From: an uncultured Bacilli bacterium | GTDB lineage: Bacteria > Bacillota_I > Bacilli_A > RF39 > UBA660 | DNA length: 16,588 nt | Assembly: GCA_947598425.1 (NCBI GenBank) | Contig: CANQFH010000012.1 | Location: 1-16,588 of the forward strand | Reading direction: 5' to 3' | Part shown: positions 1-7,036 of the stretch, one piece after another | How the letters are laid out: each line of letters starts with the position of its first letter | Numbering within the stretch: the first letter of the stretch is position 1 | Position numbers and translations under genes: made by a program | Notes under the pieces: model-generated | Seen by the model: only the letters and a program-made list of their open reading frames with translations | Told to the model about the DNA's origin: nothing | The model's database searches: none

Positions 1-75
1 GGGTATTCCTATTATGGTTATACTTATTACTAGTAACATTAATACTAAGTACTTCTTTCTTATTCTATTATTCAT
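1..75 (-). CDS. N-terminus of an exported or membrane protein (cut by window edge)
   Basis: Only the first 25 codons are inside the window. They read MNNRIRKKYLVLM followed by a run of Leu/Val/Ile with Ser and Thr and ending in GIP. This is a positively charged start (Arg4, Arg6, Lys7, Lys8) followed by a hydrophobic core, the layout of a Sec signal peptide or an N-terminal membrane anchor. The ATG at 73-75 has a good ribosome binding site (AAGGGAG, minus strand, about 84-90) at normal spacing and a promoter just upstream, so the start is well supported although the ORF is very short. The mature protein is not visible, so no function can be given. The location outside the cytoplasm and the unusual promoter suggest a surface protein, which is inference. 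Confidence 0.7.
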   Translation of the reverse strand, partial: MNNRIRKKYLVLMLLVISITIIGIP

Positions 76-109
76 CTTTTAGACTCCCTTTATCATCTAT
101 ATTATCTTT

Positions 110-136
110 ATTATATAATACCCCCCCCGGAGTCAA
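110..136 (-). promoter_or_regulatory. Promoter with a G8 homopolymer in its spacer (candidate phase-variable promoter)
   Basis: On the minus strand a -35 TTGACT (131-136) is followed by CC, eight G residues and TATTA, then a perfect -10 TATAAT (110-115). The spacer is 15 bp, two short of the optimum; an alternative -10 TAATAA at 108-113 would give 17 bp. The transcript would start near position 103, leaving a leader of about 28 nt that contains the AAGGGAG site of the gene starting at 75. The G run (121-128 as C on the plus strand) is highly atypical for this A+T-rich sequence. Homopolymer runs between -35 and -10 are the known basis of promoter phase variation, as in neisserial porA. Confidence 0.7.
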
Positions 137-150
137 GATTTTTCAAATAA

Positions 151-176
151 AAATATATAGTGCTAACTATATATTT
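151..176. repeat. Perfect 10-bp inverted repeat (weak terminator or operator)
   Basis: AAATATATAG (151-160) and CTATATATTT (167-176) are perfect reverse complements around the 6-nt loop TGCTAA. The dyad lies between the stop codon of the gene at 198-761 and the -35 of the promoter at 110-136. Its stem has one G/C pair and the following minus-strand sequence is only loosely T-rich, so it would be a weak intrinsic terminator. It could equally be a protein-binding site next to the G-run promoter. Confidence 0.4.
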
Positions 177-197
177 GTCAAATAAAAAGCAAATAAA

Positions 198-761
198 CTA
201 TGCAGCTTCATTCACTTTTTTTAAATTTCTTAACATTTCTTGTTTTTGTTTTTCTTCTTCATCATATATACCAAAATATATGTTACGACTCTTAGAATAT
301 GGTAATTCCGCTATTAAAGAAAATATGTTATTTTTATCTTTATTTTTTAAAGCAATTTTAAATCTCTCTAACATTCTATTTATAAAATCTGGATCATTAA
401 AATTACTTTCTACTATTTTTTTATAAATACCATATATTTTATTTTTAAAATCTGGATTCATAACTTCATTATTATTTTGAAAATCAATCACTGTATTAAA
501 CACATTTTTTGTTAATACTCTTAAATTATGTTTAACATCACTAATTATTTTTAATTTTCCTTCTAAATAACCTGACTCAACCATGTTACTACGAATAATT
601 GAGGCTTTGATTTCCTCATCTGTAAATTTTGAAGTAAATGTATCTATACTAGCTATATCGTAATTAACATTATAATCACATATATCTAATTTATTTATAT
701 CTATTAAACTATAATCTCCTAATCTTTTTTCTAAAACTAAATAATATTTAATATTTTCCAT
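198..761 (-). CDS. Hypothetical protein, 187 aa
   Basis: I do not recognise this family. The protein is soluble-looking, with no signal peptide or membrane segment. Residues 1-45 could form beta strands (KYYLVLEKRLGDYSLIDI), and the rest is mostly charged and predicted by eye to be helical, ending in a Lys/Glu-rich tail (EEEKQKQEMLRNLKKV). The ATG is preceded by AAGGGG at good spacing and by a near-consensus promoter at 791-820, so it is very likely expressed, and apparently alone. It follows priA but has its own promoter, so it need not share PriA's role. Codon use matches its neighbours. Confidence 0.75.
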   Translation of the reverse strand: MENIKYYLVLEKRLGDYSLIDINKLDICDYNVNYDIASIDTFTSKFTDEEIKASIIRSNMVESGYLEGKLKIISDVKHNLRVLTKNVFNTVIDFQNNNEVMNPDFKNKIYGIYKKIVESNFNDPDFINRMLERFKIALKNKDKNNIFSLIAELPYSKSRNIYFGIYDEEEKQKQEMLRNLKKVNEAA

Positions 762-772
762 ATAAAATCCCC

Positions 773-788
773 TTTTCCTAAAGGAAAA
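773..788. repeat. Short dyad over the predicted transcription start
   Basis: TTTTCC (773-778) and GGAAAA (783-788) form a perfect 6-bp inverted repeat around four bases. It overlaps the start point expected from the -10 at 791-796 and lies just upstream of the ribosome binding site of the gene at 198-761. It has no following T run, so it is not a terminator; an operator is possible but unproven. Confidence 0.3.
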
Positions 789-790
789 AT

Positions 791-820
791 ATTATACCAT
801 AACAATTATTGTCAAGTCAA
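791..820 (-). promoter_or_regulatory. Sigma-A promoter of the 198-761 gene, extended -10
   Basis: On the minus strand, -35 TTGACT (815-820), an 18-bp spacer, then a perfect TATAAT (791-796) preceded by TGG, an extended -10. The start point would be near 784, about 22 nt before the ATG. The spacer contains the small palindrome ACAATAATTGT. No terminator is visible between the priA stop at 836 and this promoter, so some read-through from priA is likely. Confidence 0.75.
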
Positions 821-835
821 TCTATTTCTTTAAAA

Positions 836-3019
836 CTATATTCTTACTGGATCAATGTCTATTTCTAATGATATTTTATTCTCATTTATGTACATATCAT
901 CTAAATATTTCAAAGTTGCAAATAATTTATCATCAAAACGATATTTAATTACTATTTGAAAACGATAATTATTATTTAACTTAAACATATTAGCAGTAGT
1001 TGGTCCTAAAATATAAGATGATTTATCAATATTATTTTTTAAATATAAAGCTATTTTATTGGATTCTTCTAAAGCTAAATTATAATCTTGAGATATAATT
1101 TTTAGACTAACTAAATAGTAATATGGTGGATATTTTAATATTTTTCTAATATTCATTTCATAATTATAAAAACTATTAAAATCATTATTTTTGACACAAT
1201 TTAATACATAATTATCATAATTATATGTTTGAATAATTACTTTACTTTTTAATTTTCTTCTGCCAGCTCTTCCACTAGATTGATATAAAAGTGCAAAAGT
1301 TTTTTCATTACTACGAAAATCAGGTATATTTAAAGAATTATCAGCATTTATAATACCTACTAAAGTAACATCAGGAAAATCGAAACCTTTGCTAATCATT
1401 TGGGTTCCTAATAATACATCATATTGATGATTTTTAAAATCATTAATAATTTTTTCATAAGAACCTTTAGTGGAAGTTGTATCTTGATCCATTCTAATAA
1501 CTTTTATATTAGGAAAAGTATTTTTTAATTCTAATTCCACTTTTTCAGTACCAATACCTAAATATGATAAAGCTTCTTCATGACAATTAGGACATTTCAA
1601 ATCACACTTTTCACTATAACCACAATAATGACAACGTAAATTATTAGTTGATTTATGATAAGTTAAAGTGATATCACAATTAGGACATTTATATGTAAAA
1701 CCACAACTAGAACAAGTAATTGTAGTAGAAAACCCTCTTCTATTTAAAAGAATTATTGCTTGATTATGCTTATCTAAACATTCATTAAGGCAATTTTTTA
1801 AGCTATCAGAAAAAATAAAATTTTTTTTCTTAACTTCTGTTACCATATCGACAATTTCAGTTTCAGGTAATTGTCCTCCACCAGCTCTTTTAGTTAAAAA
1901 CAAGTGCTTGTAAACACCTTTAATGGCTCTAGCCCTAGTCTCTAATGTTGGAGTTGCACTTCCTAAAACAACCGGAATATTATGGTAACTACCTCGATAT
2001 TTAGCAATATCAATGGCATTATATCTAGGAACACTTTCTTGTTTATAAGTTTCACTATGTTCTTCATCTATAATAATAATTCCTAAATTATTTAAAGGCA
2101 TAAAAATAGCTGAACGTGTACCAACAACCAAAGATACTTCATTTCTAACTATTTTTAAATATTCATCATATTTTTCCCCATCAGATAATCTACTATGAAA
2201 AATAGCTACCTTACTGCCAAACCATTCATAAAATCTTTCCACTAAGGCAATTGTTAAGCTAATCTCAGGAACTAACATAATGGCACTTTTACCATTTTTG
2301 ATACAATTATCAATTAAATTTAAATAAACTTCAGTTTTACCACTTCCAGTTATTCCTTCTAATAAAAAAACTGTATGATTATTAATATTTTTAATTGTAT
2401 CATATGCTGCTTGTTGTTCTTCATTAAGTTCATGTTTTTGGGGCTTAATATCTAATTTTTGAATTCGATATTCTTGTTCTTTAACTTCTTTAATTAATTC
2501 TTTATCTTTTAAAGCTTTAATAATACTATATGAATAATCACTTTTTAATACTTTTTCATTATCCAAAATAGCTTCTAAAAGATCTGTTTGTTTATTCTTA
2601 CGATGGTACGTTTCTAAATAAGTTTGAATATCTTCAGGACTTTTATTTAAAACTAAATACTTTTTATAATAATTGTAATCAGTATGCTTATCTTTAAGTT
2701 TTAAAGAACTAGGTAACATCGCTTGATATGCCGTTATTAAAGGGCATAACGTTTTATCTTTAATATATAACCCTAGTTCTCTTAATTCTTCACTTAAAAT
2801 GATTTCTTCATCAATTATATCTATGATTTCTTTTAATTTATAAGAAGATGTATATGTATTATTTATACTCATAACAAACCCATTGATAATTTTTTTACCA
2901 AATGGTACTCTTACTTTCATTCCTGCTTTTATTTTATCTTGAATTTCATTAGGCACTAAGTAAGTAAAATACTTATCAATTTTTTTGGTTGGATATTCAA
3001 TTAAAATTTCAGCATACAT
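836..3019 (-). CDS. priA: Primosomal protein N' (replication restart helicase PriA)
   Basis: PriA is the superfamily 2 DNA helicase that recognises stalled or repaired forks and reloads the replisome. At 727 residues it is of usual length. The N-terminal DNA-binding domain begins MYAEILIEYP with the typical KVRVPFGKK segment (36-43). The helicase core shows Walker A GITGSGKT (222-229), DEEH (318-321), SATP (354-357), GTQMISKGFDFP (538-549) and QSSGRAGR (580-587). Between the two helicase lobes sit the eight zinc-binding cysteines in four CxxC pairs (436/439, 445/448, 463/466, 476/479). The ATG at 3017-3019 follows AAGGAG with 7-nt spacing. It is the last gene of xseA-xseB-priA, 17 bp after xseB, so fork restart is co-expressed with exonuclease VII. 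Confidence 0.97.
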   Translation of the reverse strand: MYAEILIEYPTKKIDKYFTYLVPNEIQDKIKAGMKVRVPFGKKIINGFVMSINNTYTSSYKLKEIIDIIDEEIILSEELRELGLYIKDKTLCPLITAYQAMLPSSLKLKDKHTDYNYYKKYLVLNKSPEDIQTYLETYHRKNKQTDLLEAILDNEKVLKSDYSYSIIKALKDKELIKEVKEQEYRIQKLDIKPQKHELNEEQQAAYDTIKNINNHTVFLLEGITGSGKTEVYLNLIDNCIKNGKSAIMLVPEISLTIALVERFYEWFGSKVAIFHSRLSDGEKYDEYLKIVRNEVSLVVGTRSAIFMPLNNLGIIIIDEEHSETYKQESVPRYNAIDIAKYRGSYHNIPVVLGSATPTLETRARAIKGVYKHLFLTKRAGGGQLPETEIVDMVTEVKKKNFIFSDSLKNCLNECLDKHNQAIILLNRRGFSTTITCSSCGFTYKCPNCDITLTYHKSTNNLRCHYCGYSEKCDLKCPNCHEEALSYLGIGTEKVELELKNTFPNIKVIRMDQDTTSTKGSYEKIINDFKNHQYDVLLGTQMISKGFDFPDVTLVGIINADNSLNIPDFRSNEKTFALLYQSSGRAGRRKLKSKVIIQTYNYDNYVLNCVKNNDFNSFYNYEMNIRKILKYPPYYYLVSLKIISQDYNLALEESNKIALYLKNNIDKSSYILGPTTANMFKLNNNYRFQIVIKYRFDDKLFATLKYLDDMYINENKISLEIDIDPVRI

Positions 3020-3036
3020 GTCTTTCTCCTTATTTA

Positions 3037-3258
3037 TTAATTTTCTTCTTTTATTTCAAAATCTTTTAATTCTCCATCACTTAGAATTTTATTAACTTTA
3101 TTAGTGGCATCTTTTAATTTATCACTACATTTTTTGGCAAGTTCCATTGCTTCTGTATATTTTTTTATAGCGTCTTCTAAAGGAACATTACCTCCCTCTA
3201 ATTCTTTCACTAAATTTTCTAAATCTTTTAAATTTGTTTCAAATGTTTTTTCTTCCAT
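3037..3258 (-). CDS. xseB: Exodeoxyribonuclease VII small subunit
   Basis: XseB is the small helical subunit that wraps the extended helices of XseA to form exonuclease VII, a metal-independent single-strand nuclease that trims DNA from both ends in repair. The 73-residue length is typical, and the family signature is clear: FETNLKDLENLVKELEGGNVPLEDAIKKYTEAMELAKKC in the order of its helical hairpin (residues about 6-44, written here with the usual LE.G..PLE..l..Y..g spacing). Its ATG overlaps the xseA stop by one base (TAATG), which points to translational coupling. An AAAGGAG site lies inside the end of xseA. Confidence 0.95.
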   Translation of the reverse strand: MEEKTFETNLKDLENLVKELEGGNVPLEDAIKKYTEAMELAKKCSDKLKDATNKVNKILSDGELKDFEIKEEN

Positions 3259-4592
3259 TATTTAATCTCCTTTACTATACTTATAAATTCTCCTTCATAT
3301 AATTTAATATTTACTTCATCATTTTCTTTTAATTCTTGAATACTTTTAATTACTTTATCATTTTTTCTAACTAAAGAATAACCATTACTTAAAATATTAA
3401 GAGGATTTACTAATTTCAAAGTATTAATTAAGCTTTCTAGATGATGATTATGATTTATTAACATTTTATCTACTAAATTATTTAAATAAATAATACTATT
3501 TTTTAATCTATTCTCTTCTTTAATTATGATACTATCAGGACTTACTAATTTTATTTTATTTTTATTAATTTCTAATTCATGAGTTTTAATATTTAAAATA
3601 TTCATAATATTTCTATTTAAATTATCCATTAATTTATCTAATTTTTGCTCTTTAATTTCATATAAACTCATCGGATTTTTTAATACAAATGAATTTCTTA
3701 AATTATACAATTCGATGAATTTAGTATTTACTAAATTTTTAATATTTTTATTCAATCTTATTTTGTATTGCTCCAACAAATTATTAATATCCATAACAGT
3801 TGGTACAGCCATTTCTGCTGCTCCAGTTGGAGTCGGTGCTCTTAAATCGGCCACAAAATCAGCAATAGTAAAGTCAGGTTCATGGCCAACAGCACTAATA
3901 ATTGGAGTTTTAGCGTTATAAATAGCTCTAGCTACTATTTCTTCATTAAATGCCCATAAATCTTCAATTGATCCACCACCACGACCAACAATTAAGATAT
4001 CACAATTATAATTATCGGCAACTCCAATTTGTTTAACAATATTCGGTGCCGCTTCTACTCCTTGGACTAAGCTAGGAAACAATATAACTTCACACAAAGG
4101 ATATCTTCTTTTAATGGTACTCATTATATCTCTAACAGCAGCACCAGTATCAGCAGTAATAACCCCAATACGTTCAGGAAACCTTGGAATTGGTTTTTTA
4201 TGTTCTTTATTAAATAGCCCTTCTTTAAATAATTTTTCTTTTAATTTTTCATATTCAATATAAAGATTGCCAATACCATCTAATTGCATTTCTTCTACAT
4301 AAATTTGATAACTACCAGAAGCCGGATAAGTAGATATTCTTCCTTTAATTAAGACATTCATCCCATCTTCAGGCACAAATTGCAAATTCCGAGCATTATT
4401 ATAAAACATTACAGCATTAATTCTTGATGCATCATCTTTTAAAGTAAAATATAAATGCCCTCTTGTATGATTTTTAAAGTTAGATATTTCTCCTCTTAAA
4501 TAAACTCGATTTAAAAAGATATCATTATCAATTATACTCTTAATATATTCATTTACTTCACTTATACTTATATATTTATTATCCTCTGTCAT
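3258..4592 (-). CDS. xseA: Exodeoxyribonuclease VII large subunit
   Basis: XseA is the catalytic subunit of exonuclease VII. The 444 residues are of family length. An N-terminal OB-fold (about 5-105, with VYLRGEISNFK and HLYFTLKD) binds single-stranded DNA. The catalytic domain follows, with RIGVITADTGAAVRDI (141-156), GRGGGSIEDLWAFNEE (203-218) and GHEPDFTIADFVADLRAPTP (236-255). After that come long charged helices (about 265-400) that bind XseB. Translation starts at the ATG at 4592 with GAAAGGA about 10 nt upstream. It heads the xseA-xseB-priA operon from the promoter at 4623-4651. In Bacillus this gene lies near nusB; here the two are separated by greA, a regulator and a seven-gene cluster. 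Confidence 0.97.
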   Translation of the reverse strand: MTEDNKYISISEVNEYIKSIIDNDIFLNRVYLRGEISNFKNHTRGHLYFTLKDDASRINAVMFYNNARNLQFVPEDGMNVLIKGRISTYPASGSYQIYVEEMQLDGIGNLYIEYEKLKEKLFKEGLFNKEHKKPIPRFPERIGVITADTGAAVRDIMSTIKRRYPLCEVILFPSLVQGVEAAPNIVKQIGVADNYNCDILIVGRGGGSIEDLWAFNEEIVARAIYNAKTPIISAVGHEPDFTIADFVADLRAPTPTGAAEMAVPTVMDINNLLEQYKIRLNKNIKNLVNTKFIELYNLRNSFVLKNPMSLYEIKEQKLDKLMDNLNRNIMNILNIKTHELEINKNKIKLVSPDSIIIKEENRLKNSIIYLNNLVDKMLINHNHHLESLINTLKLVNPLNILSNGYSLVRKNDKVIKSIQELKENDEVNIKLYEGEFISIVKEIK

Positions 4593-4622
4593 CTTTTTAA
4601 ATCCTTTCTAACTTCCAATTTA

Positions 4623-4651
4623 ATTCTACCAAACAATAATTCGCTTGTCAA
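4623..4651 (-). promoter_or_regulatory. Near-consensus sigma-A promoter of xseA-xseB-priA
   Basis: On the minus strand, TTGACA (4646-4651), exactly 17 bp, then TAGAAT (4623-4628) preceded by TGG (extended -10). It lies in the 84-bp gap between the HipA-like gene and xseA. This separates the repair operon from the upstream cluster, although no convincing terminator is seen between them. Confidence 0.85.
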
Positions 4652-4676
4652 TTATTTTTGAAGAATAATTTAAAAT

Positions 4677-5495
4677 TTATTTAATACCCGGATCATGATG
4701 CTGACATTCTTCAAAACAGTCTATAATTAAATTATAATTATCAGTGTAATTCTTTATTATTTGTTCTTTATTAGGGATTATTAAAGGAATGTTACCATTA
4801 ACAGTTATAATAACATTGCTATTTTCCACTTCATCTAAAATTTCTTTAAAATAATCTGGAGTCCATATATCTAAATAATGTTTGCACAAAAATAAATAGC
4901 CTTTATCAGAATTTCTAAAAAATTCTTCTAAATTATCTTTCTTATTATCTAAGACATTTTCATTGCTAAGAATATTTTTATAATGTTGGTTCCCATCATA
5001 AAAACTTGATATCATCACATTCCGATTATAATTAAATAAATATTCATGATCATATACTATTAAATTACTCTTATTATGGCGGGTTACAATTCCATAATTA
5101 GTATAATTACGATCAGAATTACCAAACAAAAAATCAAATAAATACATTTTTATTATTTGAAACATCAATTCTTGAGAATTGAAATGATATTTATCTAACA
5201 TTCGCCATATTTCATATAAAGAAGCATTTTTAATATGGTTTAAACCTAAACTTGCCATATTTTTAAATTCTACATACTCACTTAATAAATAGTAACTATT
5301 ATCTATTTTTACTAAATGACACAAAGGAGTTTCTAAATCAAATAAACATGCTAAATGATACCCAATTAATTCATTAATACCAAATTGAGGTTTTAAAAAC
5401 AATCTTTTAATATAATAGTATCCATTACTAAGTTTATTGGGATTTGATCTAGTATAATTTTGAATAATTTGTATATCTTTTTCAGTTATATGCAT
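4677..5495 (-). CDS. HipA-like kinase-fold protein
   Basis: The 272-residue protein has the C-terminal kinase core typical of HipA/CtkA-like proteins. YYIKRLFLKP (27-36) supplies candidate ATP-binding lysines, and NELIGYHLACLFDLETP (41-57) resembles the HipA stretch with Glu42 and the small-domain 'lGi.vP' turn. FLFGNSDRNYTNYGI (122-136) fits the catalytic loop (Asp128, Asn133), and VYDHEYLFN (147-155) the metal-binding Asp149. It is shorter than full HipA (about 440) because the N-subdomain is missing, and no HipB-type antitoxin lies nearby. It is the last gene of the seven-gene operon, 21 bp after the PLP-enzyme gene, with AAAGGAG before its ATG. It may phosphorylate a protein or a small molecule of the pathway; which is unknown. 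Confidence 0.72.
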   Translation of the reverse strand: MHITEKDIQIIQNYTRSNPNKLSNGYYYIKRLFLKPQFGINELIGYHLACLFDLETPLCHLVKIDNSYYLLSEYVEFKNMASLGLNHIKNASLYEIWRMLDKYHFNSQELMFQIIKMYLFDFLFGNSDRNYTNYGIVTRHNKSNLIVYDHEYLFNYNRNVMISSFYDGNQHYKNILSNENVLDNKKDNLEEFFRNSDKGYLFLCKHYLDIWTPDYFKEILDEVENSNVIITVNGNIPLIIPNKEQIIKNYTDNYNLIIDCFEECQHHDPGIK

Positions 5496-5516
5496 ATCTT
5501 TCTCCTTTATAATATT

Positions 5517-6473
5517 TTATTTTTTTCTAGTTCTATAATAATTTTTAACTGTATTAGCAATATGGTTCATTACTTCTTCATCATATCTTTGGTCTATAGG
5601 TAAACAAACAATATTTTTTGATAAATTAATTTCTGCAATATCAGCATTGCTATCAACAATATTAGGCCAATGCCATTGAGAATAAATATTATTTTCTTGC
5701 AAATATCTTCTTAAATCTTCACCATTATTTGTATAAAGAGGATACATATAAGTTAAATTATCTTCCAAATGTTTTTCATTATAATCTTGCAAATGTTCTT
5801 GCAAATATTTATAGTTATTTAATCTTTTATTTAGTATATCTTCATAATCTATAGCTTTTAGATAATTATAAGTAAAATTTGACATATATGTTAAATCTTC
5901 TAACTCATAATACTTATCGGCATCATAAAAAGTTTTATAATGGTAATATTGTCCTAATTCATCTCTTTTAATCATTTCATCCAACTTATTAGCACTCTTA
6001 CCAATTAAAATATTAGTATCTTTTTTTATATCACCCACAATTGTAGCTCCATCAGGAATACCAAAATATTTACGATAATTATAAATAGTTAAAGTATTAT
6101 AATTATTTTCATTATAAAAATCATGGGTATTATCTATAATTACATTATGATAACGAGATACTAAATCTGGTAATAAATCTCTTAATAACCCAAAATAATT
6201 AACAATATAAATATAAGTATCACTGCTAGTTATTTTAATATTATCATTAGGAAGTAAATTACTATCAACATGATAATAGATAATCTCAACTAATTCTTTT
6301 TTAGAAACATCACTTAATGATTCACATAAAAAATATGGTAAATAAATTTTTTTAATATTATTTATTCTTAAAATATATCTTAAAGCATTTCTTCCTGAAG
6401 ACAAATTAACACCTTGATGATACAAATTTCCCTTTAATGGTTCTAATTTAAAATGACAGCCAATATCTTCCAT
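5517..6473 (-). CDS. DegT/DnrJ-like PLP-dependent enzyme (fold type I)
   Basis: The protein has 318 residues. The layout matches fold-type-I aminotransferases of the DegT/DnrJ/EryC1 kind: LSSGRNALRYIL (24-35) as the cofactor-phosphate helix, IYLPYFLCESL (43-53), and VNYFGL (91-96). Next come IIDNTHDFY (112-120) with Asp114 as the likely pyridine-nitrogen partner, and TIYNYRKYFGIPDGA (129-143) with Lys135 as the probable Schiff-base lysine. The C-terminal domain (about 215-318) carries the WHWPNI and CLPIDQRY segments typical of sugar aminotransferase ends. Usual DegT members have about 370-400 residues, so this is a short, divergent form. It directly abuts the HAM1-like gene (no gap) and has only a weak AGAAGAA ribosome site, so it probably depends on coupling. 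Amino transfer is the likely reaction; the substrate is unknown. Confidence 0.72.
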   Translation of the reverse strand: MEDIGCHFKLEPLKGNLYHQGVNLSSGRNALRYILRINNIKKIYLPYFLCESLSDVSKKELVEIIYYHVDSNLLPNDNIKITSSDTYIYIVNYFGLLRDLLPDLVSRYHNVIIDNTHDFYNENNYNTLTIYNYRKYFGIPDGATIVGDIKKDTNILIGKSANKLDEMIKRDELGQYYHYKTFYDADKYYELEDLTYMSNFTYNYLKAIDYEDILNKRLNNYKYLQEHLQDYNEKHLEDNLTYMYPLYTNNGEDLRRYLQENNIYSQWHWPNIVDSNADIAEINLSKNIVCLPIDQRYDEEVMNHIANTVKNYYRTRKK

Positions 6474-7031
6474 TTAATTCTTCTTTTCTTTTAAATACTT
6501 AGCTAAATCATAATAAGCATCTGTGTTCCATAAAAGGCATCTTTCTTCATCAGGAAAACATCCAAGAGTTTTATCTTTACCTTCAGGAATAAATATAAAA
6601 TCCCAACTCCAGCCATAAATACCCATCTTTTCTTTCGAAATAGTACCTTTAGTTATTGATTTAAAAACAATGGGATCACTACCATATTCACAATAAGCAA
6701 AAGCCTCGATGAATAGAGCTTCTCTATCAGAAACATTTTCTAATAATTTTAATAAACCATTTTCATTTAAGGTATCATCTACATAGTGAGTATAAGGACC
6801 AGGAAAACCATTTAAAGCTTTAACAAATAAACCAGAGTCATTTTTTAAGACATTTGTCTTCAATTTTTCACTAGCTTCTTTAGCAGAATGTGCGGCAATT
6901 TCACAAACATCATCAGCTTGAATCTCGGTAGTAGGAATTGCCACATTATCTACAGTTATACCTAATGGCTCTAATATTTGTTTAGCACTAAATATTTTAG
7001 ATTTATTACCTGTTACATAAGTTATTTTCAA
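6474..7031 (-). CDS. HAM1/RdgB-family nucleotide pyrophosphatase, divergent
   Basis: The 185-residue protein begins KITYVTGNKSKI (2-13), the substrate-phosphate loop of the ITP/XTP pyrophosphatase family. It keeps NDSGLFVKALNGFPGPYTHY (64-83) with catalytic Asp65, and WDFIFIPEGKDKTLG (143-157). The family splits non-canonical NTPs into NMP and pyrophosphate. The base-recognition end differs: where canonical RdgB has EEK followed by SHR, this protein has EER (162-164) then WNT (168-170). The normal purine pocket is therefore rebuilt and the substrate may be another nucleotide. The start is the TTG at 7029-7031, because no in-frame ATG precedes the first strand; the ribosome site is a weak GAAG, inside the upstream gene. 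It follows the kinase-methyltransferase gene by 5 bp. Confidence 0.8.
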   Translation of the reverse strand: MKITYVTGNKSKIFSAKQILEPLGITVDNVAIPTTEIQADDVCEIAAHSAKEASEKLKTNVLKNDSGLFVKALNGFPGPYTHYVDDTLNENGLLKLLENVSDREALFIEAFAYCEYGSDPIVFKSITKGTISKEKMGIYGWSWDFIFIPEGKDKTLGCFPDEERCLLWNTDAYYDLAKYLKEKKN

Positions 7032-7036
7032 TTAAA

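Noticed and set aside
160..426. Plus-strand 88-codon open frame
   Set aside because: It is antisense to the 198-761 gene, Phe/Leu/Ser-rich as expected from A+T-rich antisense, with no ribosome site.
3715..3921. Plus-strand 68-codon open frame
   Set aside because: It lies wholly inside xseA on the opposite strand, covering the conserved GHEPDFT/APTPTG region, and has no ribosome site; it is a shadow.
4650..4672. AATTATT/AATAATT dyad after the HipA-like gene as the operon terminator
   Set aside because: Stem of seven A-T pairs without a following T run on the minus strand; it runs directly into the xseA promoter.
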